Assembly (NCBI RefSeq): GCF_003073375.1
Contig: NZ_CP029002.1
Span: 3,312,001 to 3,376,000, forward strand
DNA from: Lysinibacillus sp. 2017
Lineage (GTDB): Bacteria; Bacillota; Bacilli; Bacillales_A; Planococcaceae
Reading direction: 5' to 3'
Length of the DNA: 64,000 nucleotides
Shown in pieces: positions 27,459 through 42,349 of this stretch. Position 1 is the stretch's first letter. The number at the start of each line of letters is the position of its first letter. A program made the position numbers and the translations under genes. Under the pieces are notes generated by a model that was not told the DNA's origin, did no database searches, and saw nothing but the letters and a program-made list of their open reading frames with translations.

Positions 27459-28946
27459 ATGTCAGATAACAGTTGGCAATTGTTAGCAATCGTCCTTTAT
27501 ATGATCGCTATGCTAGCAATTGGATGGTATGCCTTCCGTAAAACGAGTAGTTTAACAGATTACATGTTAGGTGGCCGTGGTTTGGGTGCCACAGTTACCG
27601 CGCTAAGTGCTGGCGCTGCAGATATGTCCGGTTGGTTATTAATGGGATTACCAGGTGCTATTTATTTATCTGGTTTAGTTGAAGCGTGGATTGCAATTGG
27701 TTTAACAATTGGGGCTTATTTAAACTGGTTATTAGTAGCGCCACGTCTACGTGTCTACACACAAGTAACAAAAGATTCAATCACGATTCCAAGTTATTTA
27801 GACAATCGTTTACGTGACAACACAAAATTATTACGTATCGCATCTGGAATTATCATTTTAGTATTCTTTACATTCTATGTCTCATCCGGAATGGTATCGG
27901 GTGGTAAATTCTTTGAAAGTTCATTTGGTTTAGATTATCACACAGGTTTACTCGTTGTATCCGCTGTAGTTGTTGCTTACACATTATTTGGTGGCTTCTT
28001 AGCAGTTAGTTATACAGACGTAATTCAAGGTTTAATCATGTTAGTTACATTGATTGCCGTTCCTGTAGTAGGGATTTTTCTAACAGGTGGCTTCGGTGAA
28101 ACAATTGACTCGATTAAACAAGTAGATCCTGACATGTTTAGCTTATTACCAGCGACTGCTTCAGCAGCAGCGATTATTTCTTCAGTTGCTTGGGGGCTAG
28201 GTTACTTCGGTCAACCCCATATTATCGTGCGTTTCATGGCGATTACATCGGTTAAAGAAACAAAAAATGCACGTCGTATCGGAATTGGCTGGATGATCTT
28301 CAGTTTACTCGGTGCACTTGCAACGGCTCTTGTCGGGGTTGCTTACTTCCAACAAAATGGTGGTCAGATTAAAGACGCCGAAACAATTTTTATCGTGATG
28401 AGCCAAATTTTATTCCACCCATTCATTGCGGGGATTGCATTAGCGGCGATTTTAGCTGCTGTTATGAGTACAATTTCATCTCAATTAATCGTTACATCTT
28501 CAGCCTTAATCGAAGATATGTATAAAGCATTATTCAAAAAAGACGGCACAGACAAACATTACGTATTCATGGGGCGTCTTGCAGTATTAGTTGTCTCTAT
28601 TTTCGCAGCAATTGTTGCTTGGAACCCTGAGAGTACAATTTTAGGTCTTGTAGCATTTGCTTGGGCTGGCTTTGGTGCTGCATTTGGTCCAATCATTTTA
28701 CTTTCGTTATTCTGGCGCAAACTAACAAACTACGGGGCACTTGCAGGGATGGTTGCTGGTGCGGTTGTAGCGTTCGTTTGGGGGAAAACTGAAAGCTTAT
28801 CAAGCTCGCTTTACGAAATCGTTCCTGGATTTATCGCATGTTTAGTTGTTGCGGTTATAGTAAGTATCGTTACATACAAACCAAACGCAGAAATTGAAAA
28901 AGAGTTTGATGAAACACAGCGTATTTTAAAAGAAGAAAGTAACTAA
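27459..28946 (+). CDS. putP: Sodium/proline symporter
   Basis: 495 residues of the SSS family with about 13 transmembrane helices. ALSAGAADMSGWLLMGLPGAIY in helix 2 is the sodium/proline site of PutP. It imports proline for the dehydrogenase encoded just upstream. The start is taken at the ATG at 27459, 8 bases after AAGGGGG; the ATG at 27453 is only 2 bases from it. B. subtilis PutP and OpuE are paralogues; catabolic use (PutP) is inferred from the neighbours. Confidence 0.92.
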   Translation: MSDNSWQLLAIVLYMIAMLAIGWYAFRKTSSLTDYMLGGRGLGATVTALSAGAADMSGWLLMGLPGAIYLSGLVEAWIAIGLTIGAYLNWLLVAPRLRVYTQVTKDSITIPSYLDNRLRDNTKLLRIASGIIILVFFTFYVSSGMVSGGKFFESSFGLDYHTGLLVVSAVVVAYTLFGGFLAVSYTDVIQGLIMLVTLIAVPVVGIFLTGGFGETIDSIKQVDPDMFSLLPATASAAAIISSVAWGLGYFGQPHIIVRFMAITSVKETKNARRIGIGWMIFSLLGALATALVGVAYFQQNGGQIKDAETIFIVMSQILFHPFIAGIALAAILAAVMSTISSQLIVTSSALIEDMYKALFKKDGTDKHYVFMGRLAVLVVSIFAAIVAWNPESTILGLVAFAWAGFGAAFGPIILLSLFWRKLTNYGALAGMVAGAVVAFVWGKTESLSSSLYEIVPGFIACLVVAVIVSIVTYKPNAEIEKEFDETQRILKEESN

Positions 28947-28955
28947 TCCTTTCTC

Positions 28956-28992
28956 ATCAACCACAAGTTTAATCTTGTGGTTGATTTTTTTT
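28956..28992 (+). terminator. Terminator of putP
   Basis: ATCAACCACAAG pairs with CTTGTGGTTGAT around TTTAAT, then eight T. Confidence 0.88.
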
Positions 28993-29081
28993 ACTAGATT
29001 TAAAGTTTTAAATAGCATAAAGATAGGCTTAAATTTCTTACATAACGATTCCAACTTTAATACCACCAAAAATTTCTAATC

Positions 29082-29121
29082 CAAAACAAAAGCGACAGCC
29101 TATAAAATAGACTGCCGCTCT
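29082..29121 (-). terminator. Terminator of the gat operon
   Basis: On the minus strand AGCGGCAGTCTA and TAGGCTGTCGCT pair, then TTTTGTTTTGG. It is 21 bases after the gatB stop. Confidence 0.8.
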
Positions 29122-29141
29122 CTATCATCTTATAAGAAAAA

Positions 29142-30593
29142 TTAACGTTTATTAATTTCTTCCATAAGAATTTTATTTGTTAATTGTGGATTTGCTTGTC
29201 CTTTAGAAGCCTTCATAATTTGGCCTAAAAGTGCTTTAATCGCACGTTCGTTGCCGCCTAAGAAGTCAGCTACAGATTTTGCATTCGTATCTGCATCTAA
29301 TACACCGTTTACGAAACCACGGATTACTTCCGGATCAGAAATTTGGACTAAGCCTTTTTCTTTCACGATTTTCGCAGCTTCACCGCCGTTAACAACTAAC
29401 TCAGTGAATACTTTTTTCGCAATTTTAGAAGAAATTGTACCGTCAGAAATTAACTTGATCATACCAGCTAAGTTTTCTGGTGTTAATGTTGTATCTTTTA
29501 AATCCTTTTGCTCTGCGTTTAAGTATGCAGAAATGTCACCCATTAACCAGTTTGCAGCTAACTTCGCATCTGCACCAGCTGTAACTGTTGCATCAAAGAA
29601 ATCAGAGATGTCTTTGTTGTTTACAAGTATTAAAGCATCATAAGGAGTTAAGCCTAACTCAGACTCGTAACGTGCTTTACGAGCGTCTGGTAATTCAGGA
29701 ATTGACTGACGAATACGTTCAACCCACTCATCAGAAATAGAAAGACGTACTAAGTCTGGCTCAGGGAAGTAACGGTAATCATCCGTACCTTCTTTAACAC
29801 GCATAAGAATTGTTTTACCTGTTTTTTCATCAAAACGACGCGTTTCTTGCTCGATTTCGCCACCAGCCATTAACACTTCTGCTTGGCGAACTTCTTCGTG
29901 CTCTAAACCACGACGTACAAAGTTGAATGAGTTCAAGTTTTTAAGCTCTGCTTTTGTACCAAATTCTTCTTGACCGTATGGACGAATAGAAATGTTGGCA
30001 TCACAACGAAGTGATCCCTCTTCCATACGTACATCCGATACACCTGAATATTGAATAATTGATTTTACTTTTTCAAGGTAAGCATACGCTTCATCCGGTG
30101 TGCGGATATCTGGCTCAGAAACGATTTCAACAAGTGGTGTACCTTGACGGTTTAAATCAACTAAAGAATAGCCATCTGCGTGTGTTAATTTACCCGCATC
30201 TTCTTCCATGTGAAGACGAGTAATACCGATTTTCTTTTTGTAGCCTGGTGTTTCACCTTTTGCCGGAATTTCAATTTCAACCCAGCCATGTTTACCAATT
30301 GGCTTATCGAATTGTGAAATTTGGTAAGCTTTCGGATTATCCGGATAGAAGTAGTTTTTACGGTCGAACTTTGTTTCTTGTTCGATTTCCATATTTAATG
30401 CAAGTGCTGCACGCATTGCATAGTTAACAACCTCTTTATTTAATACTGGTAAAACACCTGGGTAACCAAGGTCAATTACTGATGTATTTGTGTTTGGCTC
30501 TGCACCGAAGTGGTTAGGAGAAGCCGAGAAAATTTTTGATTTTGTTTTTAATTCAACGTGAATTTCTAAACCAATGACTGTTTCAAAGTTCAT
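29142..30593 (-). CDS. gatB: Asp-tRNA(Asn)/Glu-tRNA(Gln) amidotransferase subunit B
   Basis: 483 residues. It binds mischarged tRNA and activates it with ATP before amidation. The cradle domain starts [25 protein letters not shown], and [18 protein letters not shown] and [18 protein letters not shown] are signature stretches; a C-terminal YqeY-like tail binds tRNA. It begins one base after the gatA stop codon and has GGGAGG upstream. Confidence 0.96.
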   Translation of the reverse strand: MNFETVIGLEIHVELKTKSKIFSASPNHFGAEPNTNTSVIDLGYPGVLPVLNKEVVNYAMRAALALNMEIEQETKFDRKNYFYPDNPKAYQISQFDKPIGKHGWVEIEIPAKGETPGYKKKIGITRLHMEEDAGKLTHADGYSLVDLNRQGTPLVEIVSEPDIRTPDEAYAYLEKVKSIIQYSGVSDVRMEEGSLRCDANISIRPYGQEEFGTKAELKNLNSFNFVRRGLEHEEVRQAEVLMAGGEIEQETRRFDEKTGKTILMRVKEGTDDYRYFPEPDLVRLSISDEWVERIRQSIPELPDARKARYESELGLTPYDALILVNNKDISDFFDATVTAGADAKLAANWLMGDISAYLNAEQKDLKDTTLTPENLAGMIKLISDGTISSKIAKKVFTELVVNGGEAAKIVKEKGLVQISDPEVIRGFVNGVLDADTNAKSVADFLGGNERAIKALLGQIMKASKGQANPQLTNKILMEEINKR

Positions 30594-30594
30594 C

Positions 30595-32058
30595 TTATTT
30601 TACCTCCCATAATGCTGGAGTTTGTGTGTTGAAATCTGTTTGTTGCTCGTAAGCGTAAGCAACACGGTAAATTGTTTCTTCATCGAAGTGTTTACCGATA
30701 ATTTGTAAGCCTAGTGGTAACCCGTTTTCAAAACCACATGGAATTGAGATGGCTGGTACACCTGCTAAGTTGATAGGAATTGTTAAAATATCGTTTGCGT
30801 ACATTGTCATTGGATCTTCAATGTTTGCACCAATTGCGAATGCTGGTGTTGGCGCTGTAGGTCCAACGATTACGTCATAGTTTTCGAATACTTTGTCATA
30901 ATCAGCTTTGATTAATGTACGTGCTTGTTGCGCTTTTTTGTAGTACGCATCATACGTACCTGCTGATAATGAGTAAGTACCAAGCATGATACGACGTTTA
31001 ACTTCATCACCGAAACCTTCAGCACGAGATTGTTTGTAAAGCTCTAATAAGTTTTTCGCGTTGTCTGTACGGTAACCGTAGCGAATACCATCGAAACGAG
31101 AAAGGTTAGAAGAAGCTTCTGAAGATGAAAGAATGTAGTAAGCTGCTAATGCGTATTTAGAGTGTGGAAGAGATACTTCTTCAACTGTCGCACCTTGCGC
31201 TTTTAATACTTCTAATGCTTCAAGTACAGACTTTTTAGCGGCTTCACCAACGCCCTCACCTAAAAACTCTTTAGGTACAGCGACGCGAAGACCTTTAATG
31301 TCGCCATTAAGTGCTGCCGCGTAGTTTGGTACAGGCATATCTGCAGAAGTAGAATCCATTTCATCTACGCCCGAGATGGCTTCAAGTAATAATGCGTTAT
31401 CTGTTACATTACGTGTAATTGGTCCAATTTGGTCTAGAGAAGATGCGAATGCAACTAAACCAAAACGAGATACACGGCCGTATGTAGGTTTCATCCCTAC
31501 AACACCACAGTAAGCTGCTGGTTGACGGATTGAACCACCTGTATCAGAACCTAGTGAGAATGGTACTTCACCAGCTGCTACTGCTGCTGCAGATGCACCT
31601 GAAGAACCACCTGGTACGTGGTTAAGGTTCCATGGATTTTTTGTTGTTTTATACGCTGAGTTTTCGTTTGAAGAACCCATTGCAAATTCATCCATGTTTA
31701 ATTTACCGATTGTTACCATACCCGCATCACGAAGTTTTTTCACAATTGTTGCATCGTAAATTGGCATGAAGCCTTCTAAGATTTTAGAAGCACAAGTTGT
31801 TTCTAAACCTTCAGTTACGATATTATCTTTAACCCCAATCGGCATACCGAATAGTGGGCCGCGCTCCTCGAAAGGAACTTGATCTAGCTCTGCTGCACGA
31901 GCAGTTGCTTGTTCTTTATTTAAAGCTAAGAAAGCTTGTACATCGCCTTCTAGCTTTTCAACGCGTGCAAATGCTTCACTTGTTAAGTCAGCGATTGTAA
32001 GTTCGCCGTTTTTTAAGCTCTCTTGTAATTGTGCTGATGTGCGCTCAAATACTGTCAT
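30595..32058 (-). CDS. gatA: Asp-tRNA(Asn)/Glu-tRNA(Gln) amidotransferase subunit A
   Basis: 487 residues, an amidase-signature enzyme that releases ammonia from glutamine. The Ser-cisSer-Lys catalytic residues are visible in [10 protein letters not shown] (Lys), [16 protein letters not shown] and [22 protein letters not shown] precedes the ATG. It is the middle gene of gatCAB. Confidence 0.96.
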   Translation of the reverse strand: MTVFERTSAQLQESLKNGELTIADLTSEAFARVEKLEGDVQAFLALNKEQATARAAELDQVPFEERGPLFGMPIGVKDNIVTEGLETTCASKILEGFMPIYDATIVKKLRDAGMVTIGKLNMDEFAMGSSNENSAYKTTKNPWNLNHVPGGSSGASAAAVAAGEVPFSLGSDTGGSIRQPAAYCGVVGMKPTYGRVSRFGLVAFASSLDQIGPITRNVTDNALLLEAISGVDEMDSTSADMPVPNYAAALNGDIKGLRVAVPKEFLGEGVGEAAKKSVLEALEVLKAQGATVEEVSLPHSKYALAAYYILSSSEASSNLSRFDGIRYGYRTDNAKNLLELYKQSRAEGFGDEVKRRIMLGTYSLSAGTYDAYYKKAQQARTLIKADYDKVFENYDVIVGPTAPTPAFAIGANIEDPMTMYANDILTIPINLAGVPAISIPCGFENGLPLGLQIIGKHFDEETIYRVAYAYEQQTDFNTQTPALWEVK

Positions 32059-32082
32059 GCGTTTTGTTCCTCCTAATACTTA

Positions 32083-32373
32083 TTATTCCATGATTGATGG
32101 TACTTTAATTTGACCAGCTTCTTGTTCTTTTACGTTTAACATTACTTTTTCACGAGGTAAGCCTTCTTTTGCTACGTCTTCGCGAAGAACGTTTACTAAA
32201 GGTAATACATGTGAAGTCGGTTCAACATTTGTTGTATCTAATTCATTTAACTGCTCTGCGAAATCAGTGATTTTACCTAGTTGGTCAGCAAACTTTTCTG
32301 CCTCTTCTTCTGTAATAGCAAGGCGAGCTAAGTGTGCTACATGCTTAACTTCTTCTTTTGTTAATTTTGCCAT
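32083..32373 (-). CDS. gatC: Asp-tRNA(Asn)/Glu-tRNA(Gln) amidotransferase subunit C
   Basis: 96 residues, the normal size. It belts the A and B subunits together. [25 protein letters not shown] and the C-terminal half (RED..EGLPRE..L.N.....GQ..VP) match GatC. GGAGGTG precedes the ATG. First gene of the operon. Confidence 0.95.
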   Translation of the reverse strand: MAKLTKEEVKHVAHLARLAITEEEAEKFADQLGKITDFAEQLNELDTTNVEPTSHVLPLVNVLREDVAKEGLPREKVMLNVKEQEAGQIKVPSIME

Positions 32374-32528
32374 TTTCTACACCTCCAAAATCGAATAAAC
32401 CATGCCCATTATCATACCATTTTTCCTTATAAAAATCATAACTTTGCTTAAATTTATAGCAATCTGCACAAAGCACCTAATGAATTCCACCAAATTAACG
32501 TATTAAATTATGAAAGTGCTTGATACGT

Positions 32529-32561
32529 AAAAATACCATGCCAATTTTTAGCATGGTATTT
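32529..32561 (-). terminator. Terminator of the pcrB-pcrA-ligA-camS operon
   Basis: AAATACCATGC pairs with GCATGGTATTT, with a T run on the minus strand, 8 bases after camS. Confidence 0.82.
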
Positions 32562-32569
32562 AACATTAC

Positions 32570-33745
32570 TTATTCGTAAATATGAACGAATGGCTCATCT
32601 TCATTTGGTTTTTTAACGATTAACACTTCTGGTCCGTTGACCGACGTAATGCTTACCGTAATAGTTAAATCAAGGGGCAGATGGGTTAACATAAGACCCG
32701 TTATATACTGCGTAAAGCCTGTGATTTCAGCTGTTCCATAAAATTGAATTGGAATTTCAATATCAAGCTTTTGAATTTTTTTGTTTTGATAGAAGCCAGT
32801 AGCAAATACGCTCGTGAAGTTTGAAAAATATTTATCTACATCTTGTTGGAAGTTCATGAAGTCTGTATTCATTTCACGGTAACTGTCATCCGGTGAACTC
32901 ATCGGGAACTTCACATATTTTTCACTAATCTCATCCCAATCATCGATAGCTGTCGTATTCTTATCTACAAAATTGTAGGCCATATACGTTCCTGGAACAA
33001 TCGAATTACGTTCTTCTTGTTTAAATAACGCGATAACGATTGGTACCTCTGCTAATTCCGAACGTGCACGCAAACGATTTACGACTTCTTGTGCAATTTT
33101 TTTACCTTCTGCTTCAAGCTTGTCTTCTGATACCTTTTGCTCATAAAATTCCCCGTACTGCTCTTTTTGATAATAATAGACGGAGTTTAAAGCAAGCCCA
33201 ATTGATACACCCGCTAGTTTCACTTTATTGTCGTCTGTTTTTGTTAAATAGTTTTGCTCAATGATATGTGATAAATAAACAGGCGCTTCAGTCGCCTTCA
33301 CTGCAGGGTCCATTTCTTCGCCCGTTTTTTCATCGATACTTGAAGGATTTAACCCTTGGTACTCAGGTCCTTTATCTTCCGTTTGGTTAGGTCGTGCTAA
33401 CCAATATTTCAATGTCTCTTCATCTAAATATTGGCCTTCTTGGAAATAGTATTTTCCCGTATCAAAATGATTTTGAGAAATACGCATTAAGCCCGTTTCC
33501 GCTTCTTTCATATCGTATTTCGTAAAAATATTGGACACGACTAAGCCACGACTTGCACTTTCTTTATAAGGAATAAGCGTTTTATAATAATTGTCGCTAA
33601 TCTGCATGTTTGGAATAATTGTTGTTTCCACTTTTTCTGCCGATTCAGATTCCTGCGTTAACTCTGTATCTGGTATCATACTTGGTGTACACGCTGATAG
33701 CATTAATGCAGCAATCATCGCTGGTATCCAACGGTATTGTTTCAT
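32570..33745 (-). CDS. camS: CamS-family lipoprotein
   Basis: 391 residues. The signal peptide MKQYRWIPAMIAALMLSAC ends in the lipobox LSAC, so the protein is a surface lipoprotein. The rest is the CamS domain. In enterococci and staphylococci the cleaved signal peptide is a precursor of a sex-pheromone peptide; the role of the protein itself is unclear. It ends the pcrB-pcrA-ligA operon, as yerH does in B. subtilis, 18 bases after ligA. Confidence 0.9.
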   Translation of the reverse strand: MKQYRWIPAMIAALMLSACTPSMIPDTELTQESESAEKVETTIIPNMQISDNYYKTLIPYKESASRGLVVSNIFTKYDMKEAETGLMRISQNHFDTGKYYFQEGQYLDEETLKYWLARPNQTEDKGPEYQGLNPSSIDEKTGEEMDPAVKATEAPVYLSHIIEQNYLTKTDDNKVKLAGVSIGLALNSVYYYQKEQYGEFYEQKVSEDKLEAEGKKIAQEVVNRLRARSELAEVPIVIALFKQEERNSIVPGTYMAYNFVDKNTTAIDDWDEISEKYVKFPMSSPDDSYREMNTDFMNFQQDVDKYFSNFTSVFATGFYQNKKIQKLDIEIPIQFYGTAEITGFTQYITGLMLTHLPLDLTITVSITSVNGPEVLIVKKPNEDEPFVHIYE

Positions 33746-33763
33746 GAGAACAAGTCCCCTTTA

Positions 33764-38036
<4,273 letters not shown>

Positions 38037-38083
38037 TTTTGCACCTTCCTATCTAAAGAGAACGTTTGTTCTTAAATTATAGA

Positions 38084-38776
38084 CTATTTATCTATATTTT
38101 TCACTGCATTTACTGTTTTTAATGCCGCTTTTAAGTCGTCATAAATAATGTTACCGACAATTACCGTATCCGCATATGTCGCCATTTCTTTTGCTTGCTC
38201 TACAGACGTAATGCCACCACCGTAAAATAGCTTCGTATGATCTAAAACTTCTGCAGTTGCTTTTACCATTTCTACATCCCCATACGTGCCGCTATATTCT
38301 AAATAAAAGATAGGCAGTTTGAAGTAATTTTCAGCCATACGCGCGTACGCAACGACATCCTCCTCTGAAAGGTCCGTTTTTGCACTTGTCACCTGGGCCA
38401 CTTTGCAATCTGGATTCAATATACAATACCCTTCTGCAACAAGTTCTTCCCAAATTAAAATATCCCCGTATTCTTTAATCGCTTCATGATGCAGATCCTT
38501 CACCCATTTTGTATCCGTACTATTTAACACAGAAGGGATAAAGTAGTAATCATAGCCTGGTGTGACACTTTCTAAATTTGAAATTTCAAGCGCGATTGGC
38601 ACTGAAAAACGTCTCACACGTACTAATAAATCTAACACACCATCAAGAGTCACATCATCCGTACCGCCAACTAAAATAACGTCGGTACCTGATTCACAAA
38701 TTTGCTCTAATGCTTCTTCTGAAATTTCCTTTGCAGGGTCTAGCTTAAATACATGGCGCCAGTTTAAATAATCCAT
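38084..38776 (-). CDS. pcrB: Heptaprenylglyceryl phosphate synthase
   Basis: 230 residues, a TIM barrel. It joins a heptaprenyl chain to glycerol-1-phosphate to make an archaeal-type ether lipid. [22 protein letters not shown] and [10 protein letters not shown] are typical phosphate- and substrate-binding stretches. The ATG at 38776 is 8 bases from AGGTGG; two upstream candidates lie too close to it. The N-terminus [14 protein letters not shown] aligns with B. subtilis PcrB. Confidence 0.93.
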   Translation of the reverse strand: MDYLNWRHVFKLDPAKEISEEALEQICESGTDVILVGGTDDVTLDGVLDLLVRVRRFSVPIALEISNLESVTPGYDYYFIPSVLNSTDTKWVKDLHHEAIKEYGDILIWEELVAEGYCILNPDCKVAQVTSAKTDLSEEDVVAYARMAENYFKLPIFYLEYSGTYGDVEMVKATAEVLDHTKLFYGGGITSVEQAKEMATYADTVIVGNIIYDDLKAALKTVNAVKNIDK

Positions 38777-38842
38777 ACTCATTTCCACCTATTCATCTAT
38801 TTTAATTTTTTCTTTGTATTTTAAGTTACTCTTTCATCAGTA

Positions 38843-38857
38843 TAACGAAATTCGTTA
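38843..38857. promoter_or_regulatory. Perfect palindrome upstream of pcrB
   Basis: TAACGAAATTCGTTA is a 15-base palindrome with one central base, 67 bases upstream of pcrB and just before the yerC terminator. It could be an operator, but it does not fit the LexA consensus. Confidence 0.4.
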
Positions 38858-38863
38858 AAATAT

Positions 38864-38900
38864 TAAAAGACTGAGCGAATGAATTTGCCCAGTCTTTTAT
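38864..38900 (-). terminator. Terminator of yerC
   Basis: TAAAAGACTGAGC pairs with GCCCAGTCTTTTA around a GAATGAATTT loop. Confidence 0.8.
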
Positions 38901-38935
38901 ATATGGCTCTTTGTTTAGTTGAACGGTGAGCGTTA

Positions 38936-39250
38936 TTACTTTGATGTGAATGGCTTTTCTTCTGGATAGAGACGTCCTAACATCTCATCGTACGTATCAT
39001 TCCCATAATCAAAGCAACGGCGAACGCGCGAAATAGTTGCTGTTGAAGCACCTGTTTCTTTTTTAATTGTTTCATACGTTTTCTTTAAACGTAGTAAATG
39101 CGCAACTTCAAAACGCTGTGCTAATGACTGAATTTCACTGATTGTGCATAAATCATCAAAAAATTTATAGCATTCCTCAATATCTTTTAATTCTAGGACT
39201 GCTTTAAATAATTGCTCTGTTTGATGACCGCGAATCTTTTCAATTTGCAT
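38936..39250 (-). CDS. yerC: TrpR-like protein YerC
   Basis: 104 residues, YerC/YecD family: a small all-helical protein with the TrpR-type helix-turn-helix (EIQSLAQRFEVAHLLRLKKTYETI then KETGASTATISRVRRCFDYG). Its regulatory target is not known. The ATG at 39250 gives the family's N-terminus (MQIEKIRG) and follows GGTGAG; the ATG at 39262 lies 2 bases from AGAGG and is less likely. Confidence 0.85.
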   Translation of the reverse strand: MQIEKIRGHQTEQLFKAVLELKDIEECYKFFDDLCTISEIQSLAQRFEVAHLLRLKKTYETIKKETGASTATISRVRRCFDYGNDTYDEMLGRLYPEEKPFTSK

Positions 39251-39269
39251 ATAGCTCACCATTTCCTCT

Positions 39270-40325
39270 CTATTCTAAATATGTAACAGACGATGCTAAT
39301 CCTGGTGATGTCGGAACAAAATGAATCCATGTTTTTCCTGGTACTAACTTCACTTCTGATCCATCTTCTTCCACAGCTATTAACAACCCATCTGCATTCT
39401 TCCATTTGACTTCACGCATCGTTCCCGCTTGGAAAACATATGCATTTCCGCCACCTGTAATCGTAATATCACGTCGACCTTCACTATCAATTATACGGTG
39501 TGGCATTTCAAAAAATAAAATATTGGCTAATTCGATTGGCTGCTTCGTTACATAATCCTCTGTTTGTACATTTGCTGAAAATCTAGTATAGCGATTCGTT
39601 TGTGCATCGTAAACATAGTGACTATTGTATGAACCACTATTACTATACGTGATCGCTACTTCATTAGCTTGTATCCCTATTTTAACACTATCTGCGTCAT
39701 CATAAAATGGGTACGACACTTTTTTCTGATAAAGTAATGAAGTTCCCACTTTTTCTGCACCCGCTAGCACATTTTCACCTGTCGTATACGAATTATGTGG
39801 GGCTTTTCGCTCTGAAGAACGCTTGAAATACGTGCCATCATATTGCATACCGTTCATATGATCCACAACTTTTTTATCAAGCATCGATTTTGCTTCTGGG
39901 CTATAGCCATGCGCGATGTAAAATGCATCTAATCCTTTTGCAATATCGATAAAATAATCTCGTGCACTACGGATTGGTCCAATCGTTTCTGGTAGCTCAG
40001 ATTGGTACAAGGCCAAAAACCTTGTCACGTCACCTTCTGCAAGCATTTCATATACAACATCTGCCCCTGCAAGTCCTGATTGTGGACGAGCTTGTGGATG
40101 GTTATTAATCGTAACTAAAACAGGGCGCATCGTCACCTCTTCTGCTATATGCTCTCCTGTAAATGGTGCAACAAACGGTAATTCCCCTGCTTCTGCTACG
40201 ATGATATTTTCTTCCCCTTGTCCTTCCTCCACATCAACAACTGGTTCTTCTACTTGTTCCTTATCCGAGCAACCTGCAACGATGGCTGCACTTAAAATCG
40301 CTGAAATAAATAGCTTTCGTTTCAT
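39270..40325 (-). CDS. yerB: DUF3048-domain lipoprotein YerB
   Basis: 351 residues. The signal peptide MKRKLFISAILSAAIVAGC ends with a lipobox (VAGC). The mature part is the two-domain DUF3048 fold (TINNHPQARPQSGLAGADVVYEML; GPIRSARDYFIDIAKGLDA). Its function is not known. The ATG at 40325 is preferred to a TTG one codon earlier; AAGGGGAG lies upstream. Order yerA-yerB-yerC is as in B. subtilis. Confidence 0.88.
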   Translation of the reverse strand: MKRKLFISAILSAAIVAGCSDKEQVEEPVVDVEEGQGEENIIVAEAGELPFVAPFTGEHIAEEVTMRPVLVTINNHPQARPQSGLAGADVVYEMLAEGDVTRFLALYQSELPETIGPIRSARDYFIDIAKGLDAFYIAHGYSPEAKSMLDKKVVDHMNGMQYDGTYFKRSSERKAPHNSYTTGENVLAGAEKVGTSLLYQKKVSYPFYDDADSVKIGIQANEVAITYSNSGSYNSHYVYDAQTNRYTRFSANVQTEDYVTKQPIELANILFFEMPHRIIDSEGRRDITITGGGNAYVFQAGTMREVKWKNADGLLIAVEEDGSEVKLVPGKTWIHFVPTSPGLASSVTYLE

Positions 40326-40351
40326 CAAGATGTCTCCCCTTTGTTTTTGGA

Positions 40352-42082
40352 CTACCGCATTACAGCTGGTAACATTACTGTGTTTTTCATAACGTCAAAG
40401 ATACCTCTTGTCGTAATACGAATATATGGTAAATGTGTAGATTGTAAAAATAATAATGTATAAATCGCATCCGTATGATGATAACCACGTTCTTTCAAGG
40501 CAGCCTTTAACGCCACTTCAAGTGGGATTAACTCATCTACCGTACCATCATAAAGTGATCCTGCTATTGTTAATGGAATCGATGAAACGACTTGCCCATC
40601 TTCTACAAGTATAATTCCGCCATTCATTTTCTTTAGTTCTTCAAAAGCATGCTTCATATCCTTCATCGTTTTCCCAATTAAAATAATGTCGCCTGTATTC
40701 GAATACGAAGAAGCAAAGCCTTTTACTTTTGATGAAAAACCTTTAATCATCGTATTAATACGCCATTTTCCGTTACGATCAACAAGCATTAAGTAGCTTT
40801 CATCGTTATCAGTTAATAACACATTATTATGCCCAAAATTTTTCACGCTATATGGTTTTGTAATCACGTCATTAACCATTTCAATTCCGATTGGCATAGA
40901 AAATTGGAAATCGGATTCATATAAGTCATAGTCAATATTTAATTGGCCAAACACCGAAAAATCAACAGCTGGTAGTGCCTTTTGGTCTTCATTGTTCCGC
41001 TTTAACCAAACGCCTTTTGATAATACTGCTTCAGGTGTTGGTGAATATTCGTCTGTTAAAATATTAATATTTGCATAACGTCCAGTCGCAATTAGTCCAT
41101 GTAAATTCGTCATATTGTAATAACGTGCTACGTTGTATGACGCCATATTATAAGCATCAATTGGACTCACACCTGATTCTAGTGCCGCTCGAATACATTT
41201 ATCTATAACCCCGTCTTCATGGAAACTTGGTGTTGAACCATCTGTTGTCATCATAAGGTGATCAAAAATTGGATAGCCCTTATCTACGACATCTTTTAAC
41301 AGCTGTGGTAAATCTGGACGAATCGAAGAATAGCGTAGTGTTACTGCATAGCCATGCAATAAACGCATTTCAATATCTTCAATTGTCATCGATTCATGGT
41401 CTCCATCTGCACCGAAAAGACGCATCTTCGTTAATGTTTTTTCAGAGGCACCAGGTAAATGTGCTTCTATTTTCTTTCCTTTATGTTTTGCCGCTTGAAT
41501 CCAGTACAACATTTGATCATCACCGCGCATTAATCTCGGCCAGCCTGTTAATTCGCCACCGAGCAAAACGTCTTGGCGATCTAACCATTCCAGAACAGAT
41601 GCATTTGAATAGAGTTCTCCTTCATTTTCAAGTTCTGTTTGCGAATCGAAGCGTGCCCACCAATAGAACGAGAATGGTAACTCACTTAACTCATCTAGGA
41701 AAGTAAACGCTTTCTTATTTTCAAATAATGAAACAAACGTCATATTATCTGAGATAAACGTCGTCGTACCCGATTGTGCGCTAAACTCGGCAAAACTGTG
41801 GGGATTATACAACTGAAATGGATGCACATGCGGCTCGATATAACCTGGGACAACTGTTTTTCCGACAAGGTCCACTACTTCAGTTCCTTCTATATTAAGA
41901 GGCATTTCTTTTCCAGCATACACGATCCGTTCACCTGAGATCCAAATGTTCCCTGTCACCCATTGTTTCAATATACTGTGTAAGTATTTTGCATTTTGTA
42001 GCACCATATCAGGAGCTGCATGTCCATCAATTATACTTACTTGCTCACGAATATTATTAATCTTCCATTTAATTTCTGGCAT
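40352..42082 (-). CDS. yerA: Adenine deaminase-like metal-dependent hydrolase YerA
   Basis: 576 residues, amidohydrolase superfamily, close to the adenine deaminase AdeC. The metal-binding HxH is in VVPGYIEPHVHPF; later metal residues lie in AHLPGA and HLMMTTDGS. The C-terminal half matches the AdeC C-terminal domain (GGIILVEDGQVVSSIPL). YerA of B. subtilis is a poorly characterised paralogue of AdeC, so the substrate is uncertain. GAAGGGAG precedes the ATG. Confidence 0.85.
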   Translation of the reverse strand: MPEIKWKINNIREQVSIIDGHAAPDMVLQNAKYLHSILKQWVTGNIWISGERIVYAGKEMPLNIEGTEVVDLVGKTVVPGYIEPHVHPFQLYNPHSFAEFSAQSGTTTFISDNMTFVSLFENKKAFTFLDELSELPFSFYWWARFDSQTELENEGELYSNASVLEWLDRQDVLLGGELTGWPRLMRGDDQMLYWIQAAKHKGKKIEAHLPGASEKTLTKMRLFGADGDHESMTIEDIEMRLLHGYAVTLRYSSIRPDLPQLLKDVVDKGYPIFDHLMMTTDGSTPSFHEDGVIDKCIRAALESGVSPIDAYNMASYNVARYYNMTNLHGLIATGRYANINILTDEYSPTPEAVLSKGVWLKRNNEDQKALPAVDFSVFGQLNIDYDLYESDFQFSMPIGIEMVNDVITKPYSVKNFGHNNVLLTDNDESYLMLVDRNGKWRINTMIKGFSSKVKGFASSYSNTGDIILIGKTMKDMKHAFEELKKMNGGIILVEDGQVVSSIPLTIAGSLYDGTVDELIPLEVALKAALKERGYHHTDAIYTLLFLQSTHLPYIRITTRGIFDVMKNTVMLPAVMR

Positions 42083-42230
42083 TTTAAAAAACCGCTCCCT
42101 TCAAATTGAATTGTATGATTTATCATATTCACACAATTTTTATTAAATTTATATAATATCAGATATTTCCGAACATATTTTCATCGTAACATAGCACTTT
42201 AATAAAGCAAAGTATTAAAGGAAAAAATTA

Positions 42231-42272
42231 CAAAAAGACTACTCTGCAAATTTGCCCTGCAGAATAGCCTTT
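42231..42272 (-). terminator. Terminator of the BclB-like gene
   Basis: On the minus strand GGCTATTCTGCA pairs with TGCAGAGTAGTC, followed by TTTTTG. Confidence 0.75.
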
Positions 42273-42349
42273 CATCACCAAATTGTTATACATGTAGTAA
42301 ACATAAAAAATGGTAAAGAAAAATTCCGTTACCACTTTGATTTTAAGAT

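Noticed and set aside
38843..38857. LexA/SOS box upstream of pcrB
   Set aside because: The Bacillus site needs GAAC-N4-GTTC; the palindrome here has CGAA-A-TTCG.
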